Source of the DNA: Streptomyces tirandamycinicus
GTDB lineage: Bacteria; Actinomycetota; Actinomycetes; Streptomycetales; Streptomycetaceae
Assembly: GCF_003097515.1 (NCBI RefSeq)
Contig: NZ_CP029188.1
Coordinates: 3,102,501 to 3,166,500, forward strand
Direction: 5' to 3'
Length of the DNA stretch: 64,000 bases
Shown here piece after piece: positions 8,196-17,151 of this stretch (position 1 is the first letter of the stretch; each line of letters starts with the position of its first letter). The translations under genes were made by a program, and so were the position numbers. The notes under the pieces were generated by a model that had not been told where the DNA came from, did not search any database, and saw only the letters and a program-made list of their open reading frames with translations.

Positions 8196-9677
8196 CTTGG
8201 GTTCAAGGGGTCGTCGCAACACCGCTTGGTTTCAGGTGGTGAGTAGATCACGTAGTCGCTCGGCTGGGGTATCCCAGCCGAGCGTCTTGCGTGGGCGGCC
8301 GTTGAGTTCCTGAGCGACGTGTTCGAGGTCTTCGGGACTGTGGACGCTCAGGTCGGTGCCCTTGGGGAAGTACTGCCGCAGCAGCCCGTTCGTGTTCTCG
8401 TTCGAGCCGCGTTGCCAGGGCGAGGCCGGGTCGCAGAAGTAGACGGGCATGCCGGTGGCCATGGTGAACTGCTTGTGGCGTGCCATCTCGCTGCCCTGGT
8501 CCCAGGTGAGGGAGCCGCGCAGGTGGGCGGGCAGGGTCTGGATCGTGGTGACGAGGCCGTCGCGGACGGTCTCGGCGTCGTGGGCTCCGCCCGGCAGGTG
8601 GACCAGCATGGTGTAACGGGTGCTGCGTTCGACCAGGGTGGCGATAGCGGAGCGCCCGCCTGCGCCGATGATCAGGTCGCCTTCCCAGTGCCCGGGCACG
8701 GCCCGGTCCTCGACGGCGGCGGGGCGGTCGCTGATCATGATCATCGGGTCGGTGAACCGCGGCGTGCGCCGCTGGGGATCCCGGCGTGGTTTGCGGCGGG
8801 TCCGGCCGGAGCGGATGGCTGTCTGCACTTCCCGTTTCAGGCCGCCGCGGGCCTGGAAGTACAGCGCCTGGTAGATCGTTTCCACGCTCACCCGCATGCT
8901 CTCGTCGTCGGGATGTTCCCTGCGTAGAGCGTGGCAGATCTGCTGCGGTGACCACCGCCTGCGCAGGTGGTCCTGGACGAAGCGGCGCAGCCGTCCCTCG
9001 CGCAGCAGCTTGCGCTCCTTGGGCCGGGGCCTGCGCGCTGCCGCCGCCCGGTGGGCCGCGTAGGGCTGGTAGCCCCCGCTGCCGGAGTTGGTGTCGATCT
9101 CCCGCTTGACCGTGCTCGCCGGCCGTCCCAGAGCACGCCCGATCGCCCGCAGTGACTGACCCGCCGCGCGCAGATCACGGATCTGCTCGCGTTCGGCGAG
9201 CGTCAGGAACCTGGGGTGGAGTTGCTTGTCCAGGGCCGCCAGGCCCACCGATGGTGCGGTCACGCCGCCCATCGTGACGGTCCCCGCCGCGTAGTCGACA
9301 CGGCGGCCGTCGGCATAGGTCCTTGTCGTTGCGGTCTTCTTGACGCCCTGGTCCCAGTCCCGGGCCGTGCGCTCGTTCACACCGACGCGCCTCGCCGCCA
9401 CGGACTGCGCGACGCCCTCGGCCCGCAGCCGCTCGTACTCGTCCCGCCGCGGATGCCGCCGTGGCAGGCGCACCGAACACCGGCCGGTCTGCCGTGCCCA
9501 GCCGAAGGCGGTGTTCCGGTTCACCCCCAGCTCACGCGCCACCACGGTCACGCTCCCCACGACGTCCAGCCGCGCAAGGAAACGCTCCCTCACCCCCGCA
9601 AGATCAGCCCGCTCAACGACCACGGTCCTCGCAACTCCCACAGATCGCGGGTGTTGCGAGGACCGTTAGAACCCAAG
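8196..9677 (-). mobile_element. IS30-family insertion sequence, apparently intact (1482 bp)
   Basis: Terminal inverted repeats of 28 bp match at 24 positions: left CTTGGGTTCAAGGGGTCG from 8196, right the reverse complement ending at 9677 (CTTGGGTTCTAACGGTCC). A CCG triplet flanks both ends (8193-8195 and 9678-9680), which fits the short target duplication of IS30 elements. One transposase gene fills the inside. The element landed in a tandem-repeat array between two housekeeping-type loci. High repeat identity and an open transposase suggest a recent insertion. Confidence 0.85.
8232..9641 (-). CDS. IS30-family DDE transposase
   Basis: The 469-aa product starts with GTG at 9641. It has an N-terminal helix-turn-helix (VTVVARELGVNRNTAFGWAR), a second DNA-binding region typical of IS30 (LTLAEREQIRDLRAAGQSLR and RALGRPASTVKREI), and a C-terminal rve/DDE catalytic core: HWEGDLIIG (first Asp), LTWDQGSEMARH (second Asp) and NENTNGLLRQYFPKG (Glu). 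The length exceeds the short IS30 prototype because of the extra N-terminal domain common in actinobacterial members. No frameshift is seen, so the enzyme is probably functional. Confidence 0.93.
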   Translation of the reverse strand: MGVARTVVVERADLAGVRERFLARLDVVGSVTVVARELGVNRNTAFGWARQTGRCSVRLPRRHPRRDEYERLRAEGVAQSVAARRVGVNERTARDWDQGVKKTATTRTYADGRRVDYAAGTVTMGGVTAPSVGLAALDKQLHPRFLTLAEREQIRDLRAAGQSLRAIGRALGRPASTVKREIDTNSGSGGYQPYAAHRAAAARRPRPKERKLLREGRLRRFVQDHLRRRWSPQQICHALRREHPDDESMRVSVETIYQALYFQARGGLKREVQTAIRSGRTRRKPRRDPQRRTPRFTDPMIMISDRPAAVEDRAVPGHWEGDLIIGAGGRSAIATLVERSTRYTMLVHLPGGAHDAETVRDGLVTTIQTLPAHLRGSLTWDQGSEMARHKQFTMATGMPVYFCDPASPWQRGSNENTNGLLRQYFPKGTDLSVHSPEDLEHVAQELNGRPRKTLGWDTPAERLRDLLTT

Positions 9678-9925
9678 CCGGTGCGGGCCCTTCGTGGGGT
9701 CCGGAGCGGGCCCTTCGTACGGCCCGGGCAGCCGCAGAGCGCGACGAGCTCCGTACGGCGTCCCGCCCCGCGGCGTCCCCGTCCCCGCGCCCCCTTCCCC
9801 GCGAACTCTTCCCCGCGAACCCTTCGGAGCGAGCCCTCGTCCACGGGAGCGCGGCAGCGCCCCGCCCTCGTCCACGGGACAAAGGGGGGTTGACCGCCCA
9901 CCCGCGACGAAAATATCTTTCACAT

Positions 9926-10980
9926 GTGACCAAGTACCTGAAGGATTCTTTCAGCGCTGGGGGATCCGGCGGCCACCCCGGCCCGGCGCTCCGGGGGCCG
10001 GGCTCCGGCCGGCCGGCGCTCCCGGCCCGGCGCCTCGGGGGCGGCCACGCCCGGGACCGACGGCACCGACGCAGCGGGCACCGGCACCGGCGGGGCGAGC
10101 ACGGCCGCACCCCGCGCTTCGCCTCGAAGGTGCGCTCCTTAACCCGTCATCGAGCTCCATGCAGCGGGTCGCCGAAGCCGTCGCCGGCGACCCGGCCGGC
10201 TGCGCGGCCCTCACGGTCACCGGCCTCGCCGAGCTCACCGGCACCAGCGAGGCCACCGTCGTCCGGACCGCGCGGCTCCTCGGCTACCCCGGCTACCGCG
10301 ATCTGCGTCTGGCACTCGCCGGGCTCGCCGCGCAGCAGCAGTCGGGCCGCCCCCCGGCGGTCGCCGCGGACATCACGGTGGACGACCCGATAGCCGACGT
10401 CGTCACCAAACTCGCGTACGACGAGCAGCAGACCCTCGCGGACACCGCCGCGGGTCTGGACACCGTCCAGCTCGGCGCCGCCGTCACGGCCCTCGCCACC
10501 GCGCGCCGCATCGACATCTACGGCGTGGGGGCGTCCGGCCTGGTCGCCCAGGACCTCGCCCAGAAGCTCCTGCGCATCGGGCTGGTCGCACACGCGCACA
10601 GCGACCCCCATCTCGCCGTCACCAACGCCGTCCAGCTCCGCTCCGGCGACGCGGCCGTGGCGATCAGCCACTCGGGCTCGACCGGCGACATCGTCGAACC
10701 GCTGCGCGCCGCGTTCGACCACGGCGCGACGACCGTCGCGATCACCGGCCGGCCGGACGGACCGGTGTCCCAGTACGCCGACCATGTGCTGACGACCTCG
10801 ACGGCACGCGAGACCGACCTGCGCCCGGCCGCCATGTCCTCGCGGACCGGCCAGCTCCTGGTCGTCGACTGCCTGTTCATCGGCGTGATGCAGCGCACCT
10901 ACGAGACGGCCGCGCCGGCCCTCGCCGCTTCGTACGAGGCCCTCGCGCACCGCCACAGCCCCCGGACCCGCACCCGCTGA
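9926..10980 (+). pseudogene. MurR/RpiR-family SIS-domain regulator, apparent N-terminal frameshifts
   Basis: The C-terminal part from about 10,145 reads well: SMQRVAEAVAGDPAGCAALT, a helix-turn-helix (LAELTGTSEATVVRTARLLG), then a SIS sugar-phosphate domain with IDIYGVGASGLVAQDLAQK and AISHSGSTGDIVE. The expected N-terminus starts at GTG 9926 (VTKYLKDSFSAGG). The linker ending FASKVRSL at about 10,110-10,140 is in a different frame from SMQRV, so at least one indel separates them near 10,140. The intervening linker also looks frame-mixed. Either the gene is broken, or G-run sequencing errors are present, or translation starts at ATG 10158 and lacks the first helix. It sits 22 bp before murQ and should control it in response to MurNAc-6P or a similar ligand. 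Confidence 0.7.
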
Positions 10981-11002
10981 ACCACCCGAGAGAGCCGCCC
11001 CC

Positions 11003-11929
11003 ATGACCTCCACTCCCGGACCGGCCGAACTGCGCGCGCAGTTGGAGAACCTCACGACCGAGGCGTTCCGCCCCGAGCTGGCCGGCATCGACCGGCTCCC
11101 GACCGCCGAGATCGCCCGCCTCATGAACGGCGAGGACCGGACCGTCCCCGACGCCGTGGCCGCACAGCTCACCGCTATCGCCGCCGCGATCGACGCGATC
11201 GCCGAACGCATGGCCCGCAGGGGGCGGCTGGTCTACGCGGGCGCGGGTACGGCGGGCCGGCTCGGCGTCCTGGACGCGAGCGAGTGCCCGCCGACGTTCA
11301 ACACCGGCCCGGACGAGGTCGTCGGCCTGATCGCGGGCGGTCCGCCGGCGATGGTCGAGGCGGTCGAGGGCGCGGAGGACTCCAGAGAGCTGGCCGCCGC
11401 CGACCTGGACGGTCTCGGCCTGACGGCGCTGGACACGGTGGTCGGCATCTCCGCCTCGGGCCGAACCCCCTATGCGATCGGTGCCGTCGAGCACGCCCGT
11501 ACGGCCGGCGCCCTCACCGTCGGCCTCTCCTGCAACGCCGGCAGCGCCCTGGCCGCGGCCGCCGAGCACGGCATCGAGGTGGTCGTCGGCCCCGAACTCC
11601 TCACCGGCTCCACCCGGTTGAAGGCGGGCACGGCCCAGAAGCTGGTCCTCAACATGATCTCGACCATCACGATGATCCGTCTGGGCAAGACGTACGGGAA
11701 CCTGATGGTCGACGTACGCGCCTCGAACGAGAAGCTCCGCGCCCGGGCCCGCCGGATCGTGTCGCTGGCGACCGACGCTCCGGACGAGGCCGTCGAGAGT
11801 GCCCTGAGGGCGGCGGACGGCGAGGTGAAGACGGCGATCCTGATGCTTCTCGCCGACGTCGACGCCGGTACGGCAGCGGACCTCCTCAAGCGCGCCCGCG
11901 GTCATCTCCGCGAGGCCCTCCGCCTCTGA
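11003..11929 (+). CDS. murQ: N-acetylmuramic acid 6-phosphate etherase
   Basis: The 308-aa product has the SIS fold of MurQ: RGRLVYAGAGTAGRLGVLDA (about 74-93), SECPPTF with the likely catalytic Glu, GLIAGGPPAM, VGISASGRTPY, and NMISTITMIRLGKTYGNLMV. MurQ splits the lactyl ether of MurNAc-6P to give GlcNAc-6P and D-lactate during cell-wall recycling. It follows the MurR/RpiR-type regulator in the same direction. Its product feeds NagA, encoded 23 kb downstream. Length matches the family. Confidence 0.95.
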   Translation: MTSTPGPAELRAQLENLTTEAFRPELAGIDRLPTAEIARLMNGEDRTVPDAVAAQLTAIAAAIDAIAERMARRGRLVYAGAGTAGRLGVLDASECPPTFNTGPDEVVGLIAGGPPAMVEAVEGAEDSRELAAADLDGLGLTALDTVVGISASGRTPYAIGAVEHARTAGALTVGLSCNAGSALAAAAEHGIEVVVGPELLTGSTRLKAGTAQKLVLNMISTITMIRLGKTYGNLMVDVRASNEKLRARARRIVSLATDAPDEAVESALRAADGEVKTAILMLLADVDAGTAADLLKRARGHLREALRL

Positions 11930-12175
11930 CCCGACATCCGGCGGCCGTTGCCCTTCCCCGTGCAACCGTTGTCCCGACCCGCGCCCTCTCGCGGTGGCCG
12001 GGGGCACAAACGTCGCCTGCCAGCGGGCACCGCGCGCCCGCCACAGCCGCTACCGCCGCCAGGCAGCCCTGGGGGTGGCCAGTTCTGATGGTTCTGACTA
12101 CCCACCCGCGACCAGTTGGCGGTGAGTCATCCGGCAGCGAATGTGACACAGGGCGACGGCAACGGCTGAGGCCAC

Positions 12176-12784
12176 TCAGGGGCGCGGGTCGCTGACCCAT
12201 TCGTGCCATTGATCCACGCGTATGAGATTCGCCAGCCTCTCATAGCCGCCGCTTCCGGGGTGCGCGCCGTCGCCGGCCATGGCCTCCCGAGTCCAGACGG
12301 GGTCGACGGCCAGCTCCCGGGTCGTGCCGATGAACGGGACGTCACGGGATCGACAGAGCGCGGCCATCTCGTCGGCGAGTCTCGAAGTCCGCCGCACCTG
12401 CGCCACACCTGCGCCGATGACCGGTGGCGGGCCCACTACCAGCGGCGCAACCGTCCGACGCCGGCATCCCTCGAGGATCAAGGCCAGATTGTCCAGGCAG
12501 CGATCCGGGGCGACGCGGACCCTGCCGCCCTCTTCGACGGTGTCGTTGCTGCCGAAGGAGATGACCAGCCGATTGTCGGCCTCGGGCAGAGTCCGAGGCC
12601 CGACCTCGTGCCAGCAGCGGCGCATGACGTCCTCGGAGGTATTGCGCCTGATGCCGAGGTTGAAGGCTGTGATGTCGTCACGGGTGGCCGCGAGCACCCG
12701 GCCGACCCATCCCCGGTAGTCCGGGTCGCCGATCCCCTGGACGAAGGAGTCGCCTATGAAACACATGCGTATGTCCCTGCTCAT
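12176..12784 (-). CDS. SGNH/GDSL-type hydrolase
   Basis: The product from ATG 12784 is 202 aa. It shows the SGNH blocks in order: MCFIGDSFVQGIGDPD (block I, catalytic Ser in GDS), NLGIRRNTS (block II Gly), ISFGSNDT (block III, Asn) and DGAHPGSGGYERLA (block V, Asp-x-x-His). These enzymes cleave esters of lipids or sugars. No signal peptide is visible, so it is probably cytoplasmic. ATG at 12796 is an equally weak alternative start; neither has a good ribosome site. Confidence 0.88.
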   Translation of the reverse strand: MSRDIRMCFIGDSFVQGIGDPDYRGWVGRVLAATRDDITAFNLGIRRNTSEDVMRRCWHEVGPRTLPEADNRLVISFGSNDTVEEGGRVRVAPDRCLDNLALILEGCRRRTVAPLVVGPPPVIGAGVAQVRRTSRLADEMAALCRSRDVPFIGTTRELAVDPVWTREAMAGDGAHPGSGGYERLANLIRVDQWHEWVSDPRP

Positions 12785-12854
12785 TCGGCCAACCATACGG
12801 AGACTGGCTGTACGTGGGCGGGTGGGCGCTGTCACAGCCCTTCAGCCATGAAGA

Positions 12855-13565
12855 TCACTCCCTACGGCTTGAGTACGAGGCCGCGCCCACCGCCTGTTCC
12901 CGGATCGTCACCCGCCCCCCGCTGATCGTCGCCACCCTCGGCGCCCGCCGCGCCAGGACCGAGTCATGGGTGACCATCACGAACGTCAGTCCGTTCTCCG
13001 CCCACAGCCCCTCCAAGAGCTCCATGATCTCGTCGCGCATGGACTCGTCCAGGTTGCCGGTCGGTTCGTCCGCCAACAGCACCGCCGGTCGCTTCACCAG
13101 CGCCCGCGCGATGGCGACCCGCTGCTGCTGACCGCCGGACAGCTCGCCCGGCAGGTGGCCCCGCCGCTCCCCGAGCCCGACCGCCACCAGCGCCTCACCG
13201 GCCCGCTCGCGGCGTTCGGCCGCCTTCAGGCCGAGGGGTACGAGCGCGGTCTCCACGTTCTCCTGCGCCGTGAGCGTCGGCACCAGGTTGAAGCCCTGGA
13301 AGACGAAGCCGATCTTCTCGGCTCGCACCCGGGTCAACCGGGCCTCGGGCAGCGTCGCGAGATCGACCCCGTCCAGCACCACCGTTCCCTCGCTCGGCCG
13401 GTCCAGCCCCCCGAGCATCTGCAGCAGCGTCGACTTCCCGCCGCCCGTGGGGCCCTGGATGACCAGCCGTCCGCCGTCGGGAATGGCCAGATCGACCCCG
13501 TCGAGGGCCTGCACGGTGTCCTTGCCGCGTCGATAGCGCTTGGTGACGCCGGTGAGTTCGTACAT
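12855..13565 (-). CDS. ABC transporter ATP-binding protein, MacB/LolD type
   Basis: The 236-aa product has Walker A GPTGGGKST (about 38-46), Q-loop FVFQGFNL, signature LSGGQQQRVAIARAL, Walker B AVLLADEPTGNLD and the H-loop VTHD. The DEPTGNLD form and the short length mark the MacB/LolD/FtsE-like class, which pairs with FtsX-type permeases rather than solute importers. The permease gene lies 55 bp upstream on the same strand. The unusual Walker A (Thr-Gly-Gly in place of Ser-Gly-Ser/Ala) keeps the Lys and Ser. Confidence 0.92.
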   Translation of the reverse strand: MYELTGVTKRYRRGKDTVQALDGVDLAIPDGGRLVIQGPTGGGKSTLLQMLGGLDRPSEGTVVLDGVDLATLPEARLTRVRAEKIGFVFQGFNLVPTLTAQENVETALVPLGLKAAERRERAGEALVAVGLGERRGHLPGELSGGQQQRVAIARALVKRPAVLLADEPTGNLDESMRDEIMELLEGLWAENGLTFVMVTHDSVLARRAPRVATISGGRVTIREQAVGAASYSSRRE

Positions 13566-13620
13566 CGTGATTCAACTCCTGTTGTGCGTCGTGGCGTTCG
13601 CCGGTGGTGTACGAGTGGCG

Positions 13621-15069
13621 CTACTCGACGCGCCGCAGCGCGTCCGCGGGCCGCAGCCGCGAGGCGCGCCAGCCGCCGAATCCGCCGGCGATCAGGCCGC
13701 CCGCGACCGCCAGCGCGACCGCGAGTCCGATCGTGGTGAGGGACACCGGCGCGCCGAGCGCGATGTCGAGGGTCCTGGAAGCGCCGCCCCTCAGGGGTCC
13801 GCCCGCGTCGCCGGGGCCCGCGCCGAGCATCCGGCCGCCGCCGGCGCCTCCCCCGCCGCCGCCCAACTGTGCGGTGAGCGTGGGGCTGAAGGCGGTGATC
13901 GCCCATGCGCCCGCGAGCCCGATCCCGATGCCCAGCGCCCCGCCGATCAGGCCGTTGACGAGCGCCTCGCCCGCCACCTGCCCGGTGACCCGGCGACTCT
14001 TCCAGCCCAGTGCCTTGAGGGTGCCGAACTCGCGTACCCGCCTGCTCACCGCGGACGACGTCAGCAGCCCCGCCACCAGGAACGCCGCCACCAGCACGAC
14101 GATGGACAGCCACCTGCCGACGCCCGCCGCCAGGTCGGAGGCGGTGGACAGGGAGCCGGAGACCGTCTGGGCGAGATCGGCGGACGTGGTCACCGTCGTC
14201 CCGGAGATGTTCTTCTGGATCGTCTCCTTGACGCTCGCGATCCGCTGCGAGTCGGCCGCCTGCACATAGACGGTGGTGATCTTGTCCTTGGCGTCGGCCA
14301 GGGTCTGCGCCCGGGCGAGCGGCAGATAGACGTCGGCGGCCGCGTCCCCGCTGTCGGCCGTGGCGATGCCGACGACGGTGAACGTGGAGCCGGAGATGGT
14401 CAGCGTCGAGCCGACCTTCAGCTCCTTCTCCTGGGCGTACGCGCTGTCGACGACGGCGACGTCCGCGGCGGTCTCGCCCACCGTGAACGTACGCCCCGAC
14501 GTGATCTTCGAGGAGGTCAGCGGTCCGAGCTCCTGACGGGTCACGTCGGTGCCGTAGACGGTGTACGAGTCGACGTCGAAGTCCGCCCCGCCGCCGCGGA
14601 CCGCGCCCGCCGGACCGCCGCGCCGGGCGTCGCCCGGCTCCTGCTCGAACCGCCCCCGCTCGAACTGCCCGTCGACCTTCATGACGCGTACGTTGAGGCC
14701 GCCGACCGCGTCGGCCACCCCGTCCTGCTCGCCGACCCGCGCGGCCGTCGACGCGGCGAGCGTCTCGAACCCCTGGACCATGACGATGTCCTGGCTCTGC
14801 CGGGCGTCGTCACCGTCCCCGGCGTCGAACCGGAACCGCGGCCGCTGCGCGGTCCCGCCCTCCTCCGGCGGCGTGGCGGCCTTGGTGACGGTCATGTCGG
14901 TGCCGAGCCCGTACAGCGACTCCAGCACCCGGCCCTGGGCGCGGTTCATTCCCGCGGAGACCGCGTTCACGACGATGACCAGGGCGATTCCGAGGGCGAG
15001 CCCCGAGGCGACGACGAGCGCCGCCTTCCTGCGACGGCGCAGCTCGCGCCTGAGGTAGGTGAGGAACAT
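13621..15069 (-). CDS. FtsX/MacB-like ABC permease
   Basis: The 482-aa product begins MFLTYLRRELRRRRKAALVV and has one N-terminal helix, a large extracytoplasmic region (about 40-325, the MacB periplasmic core domain) and three C-terminal helices with the FtsX signature VREFGTLKALGWKSRRVTGQ. The loop between late helices is Gly-rich. It forms a two-gene operon with the ATPase downstream. Such pairs act in mechanotransmission, lipid or peptide export, or antibiotic sensing; no neighbouring regulator or accessory protein points to one role. Confidence 0.88.
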   Translation of the reverse strand: MFLTYLRRELRRRRKAALVVASGLALGIALVIVVNAVSAGMNRAQGRVLESLYGLGTDMTVTKAATPPEEGGTAQRPRFRFDAGDGDDARQSQDIVMVQGFETLAASTAARVGEQDGVADAVGGLNVRVMKVDGQFERGRFEQEPGDARRGGPAGAVRGGGADFDVDSYTVYGTDVTRQELGPLTSSKITSGRTFTVGETAADVAVVDSAYAQEKELKVGSTLTISGSTFTVVGIATADSGDAAADVYLPLARAQTLADAKDKITTVYVQAADSQRIASVKETIQKNISGTTVTTSADLAQTVSGSLSTASDLAAGVGRWLSIVVLVAAFLVAGLLTSSAVSRRVREFGTLKALGWKSRRVTGQVAGEALVNGLIGGALGIGIGLAGAWAITAFSPTLTAQLGGGGGGAGGGRMLGAGPGDAGGPLRGGASRTLDIALGAPVSLTTIGLAVALAVAGGLIAGGFGGWRASRLRPADALRRVE

Positions 15070-15354
15070 GGCGCGAAAGCTACGAAGGCGGTGTGAGGGC
15101 GGGTTAAGGCCCCGATGAGACGGTCATGAGAAGCGAACGGCTGCCGCCGCGGCCTCCGCGTACGCCGGTGCACGGGCCGCGCGTAAGGGCACCTCCGGAG
15201 ACGGCCTGCCGCCCCACCACGGACCCGGCCGCCCCTCGACCACGGCACCCGTCCACGAGTGACCGCGGGATCCACCCTCCTTCCTCGGGCACGGCAGGCG
15301 TCCGTCACCGCGGGCTCCCCCGCGCTCCCCCGCACCGCCCCGCACCGCGTCCCG

Positions 15355-16305
15355 TCAGCCGGCCGGCTTCGTCCCCACGACGACGGTCGCGTACCGCTCG
15401 TCGCACCTGTCCGCCCCCGGCACCAGTCCACCGTCCGCGACCGCGGCCAGCGCGTCCGGGGCCTGGTGCTCACTGGTCTCGAACAGCAGGATCCCGCCGG
15501 GCGCCAGCCATCCCCCCGCCTTCGCCGTCACCCGCCGCAGCACATCGAGGCCGTCCGTGCCGCCGTCGAGCGCGACGAGCGGTTCATGCACCCGGGCCTC
15601 GGCCGGCAGCAGCCCGACCTCCTCGGTCGGTACGTACGGCACGTTCGCGGCGAGGATGTCGACCCGCCCACGCAGCCCGCCCGGCAGCGGCTCGAACAGA
15701 TCGCCCTCGAGGACGCGTGCGCCTCGTGGCAGATTGCGCCGGGCACACCTGACCGCGACGGGCTCGACGTCAGAGGCGTACAACTCGACCCCCGTGCCCG
15801 GCAGCGCGGCCGCCAGCGCCGCCCCGACGGCGCCCGAACCGCAGCACAGGTCGACGACCACACCGGCGTCCGGCCGGGTGCTCGCCGCCCGGCGCACAAG
15901 GAACTCGGTTCGGCGCCGGGGGACGAACACCCCCGGCTCCACGGCGATCCGCAGACCGCAGAACTCCGCCCAGCCGACGACGTGTTCCAGAGGATGGCCG
16001 CAGGCCCGCCGTTCCACCATGGCGGTGAGCTCGGCAGGCGTGCGGGCGGCGGAGAGCAGCAGTTCGGCCTCGTCCTCGGCGAAGACACAGCCCGCTTCCC
16101 GCAGCCTGCCGGCGACGGCTGGAAGACAAGAGGAAGCAGAGGCAGCAGAGGCAAGAGCAGCAGTCGAAGCAGGAGAAGCAGGAGAGGAGGAAGAAGAGAA
16201 GGGGGAAGGAGAGGAACGATCGAAGGAGAACGACAAGGGGGAAGCCTTTCGGAAGGTCCGAAACGGGGCTCCCTCACGCACCTTCGCCGGCACGGAGGCG
16301 AGCAC
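15355..16305 (-). CDS. HemK-like protein N5-glutamine methyltransferase
   Basis: The C-terminal 240 residues are a class I methyltransferase of the PrmC/HemK type: helical N-domain (FAEDEAELLLSAARTPAEL), GHPLEHVVGWAEFCGLRI, FVPRRRTEFL, motif I VVDLCCGSGAVGAAL, and ANVPYVPT in place of the usual NPPY. The Asn-to-PY spacing is kept but the first Pro is Val. PrmC modifies the GGQ glutamine of release factors; this looks like a paralogue. The open frame starts with GTG at 16305, but the first 55 residues are Ser/Pro/Ala-rich low complexity encoded by a polypurine/polypyrimidine tract. The true start is uncertain. Confidence 0.8.
   Translation of the reverse strand: MLASVPAKVREGAPFRTFRKASPLSFSFDRSSPSPFSSSSSPASPASTAALASAASASSCLPAVAGRLREAGCVFAEDEAELLLSAARTPAELTAMVERRACGHPLEHVVGWAEFCGLRIAVEPGVFVPRRRTEFLVRRAASTRPDAGVVVDLCCGSGAVGAALAAALPGTGVELYASDVEPVAVRCARRNLPRGARVLEGDLFEPLPGGLRGRVDILAANVPYVPTEEVGLLPAEARVHEPLVALDGGTDGLDVLRRVTAKAGGWLAPGGILLFETSEHQAPDALAAVADGGLVPGADRCDERYATVVVGTKPAG
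16117..16245. repeat. Polypurine tract (about 130 bp, AG-rich on + strand)
   Basis: From about 16,117 to 16,245 the plus strand is almost entirely A and G with repeating GAAGCAGAGGCAGCAG and GGAGGAAGAAGAG-like units. It encodes the Ser-rich N-terminus of the methyltransferase on the minus strand. Such mirror-like purine tracts can adopt triplex DNA and expand by slippage. Confidence 0.8.
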
Positions 16306-16470
16306 CCGGTCCTGCGGCAGCGGTAATGGGTCTCACCTCCCGGCGTCCTGGTTCTGCGTCGTGTTTCCGGCGCCGGCAACTTTATCGCGGCCCTGCGCGG
16401 GCAGCCTCCTCTGCCGAGCCCACTCACCGAGCCGCGTTCGGCTCGCCGGCCGTCGCCGACTCACCGTCCC

Positions 16471-16947
16471 GTGGTGGGCGCTTCGCTGGCCACCAGGGTC
16501 GGCCGGCGGTTCGGCACGGGGCGCGGTCTGCTTCTTCTGCAGGCCGCCACCGCACCGTTCGCGCTGCTCCTGCCGATGACCACCATCGGGCCGGGGTTGC
16601 TGCTGTTCGCGACGGGAGCGCTTCTCGTCGGCATCGGCGTCTCCGTGGCCAATGTCGTGATCGGCAGCTTCCGGCAGACCTACTGCCCGCCGTACATGCT
16701 CGGCCGGGTCGTGGCGACGGCCATGATGATCAACCACAGCACCATCCCGGTCGGATCCCTGCTCGGCGGGGTGCTCGGGGAGACGGTCGGGTACCGGCCG
16801 GCAATGTGGATCATGACGAGTGCGGTCGCACTCAGCTGGCTGGTCCTCGCCTTGAGCCCGATGCGCCGCGAGCGCGAGCTTCCGCGGACCCGCGAACAGG
16901 CACAGGAGCAGGAGCAGGAGCAGGCGCAGGAGCAGGCCAACGGGTGA
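16471..16947 (+). pseudogene. C-terminal half of an MFS transporter
   Basis: The frame from GTG 16471 gives 158 aa that match the second half of a roughly 400-aa MFS protein: GASLATRVGRRFGTGRGLLL, FALLLPMTTIGPG, FRQTYCPPYMLGRVVATAMM and GSLLGGVLGETVGYRPAMW. That is four to five helices. No first half is present: the 160 bp upstream do not continue it in any frame. The tail (EQAQEQEQEQAQEQ) is encoded by a CAGGAG repeat. I read it as a deletion remnant. Confidence 0.75.
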
Positions 16948-17015
16948 AGGCGCAGGCGCACGTCAACAGGTGAAGGCGCAGGCGCAAGCGCAGGAGCAGG
17001 CCAACGGTTGAAGGC
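16895..17015. repeat. CAGGAG and GTGAAGGCGCAGGCGCA-type repeats
   Basis: A hexamer CAGGAG/CAGGCG run at 16,897-16,935 is followed by imperfect copies of CAACGGGTGAAGGCGCAGGC at about 16,937, 16,963 and 17,000. The array covers the end of the MFS remnant and its downstream gap. Confidence 0.75.
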
Positions 17016-17151
17016 GTCGACAGGAGTTGGCGGGGAGGCAGTCGGGGACCACGGCAGCCGGGAGACGCCGTCGGCGCCGAGGGCGGCGGCCGGCTGCCCT
17101 GCCCCACCGGCGTCCGGCCCGTTGTCAGTGCCTCCTGACAGGATCGCCGGC

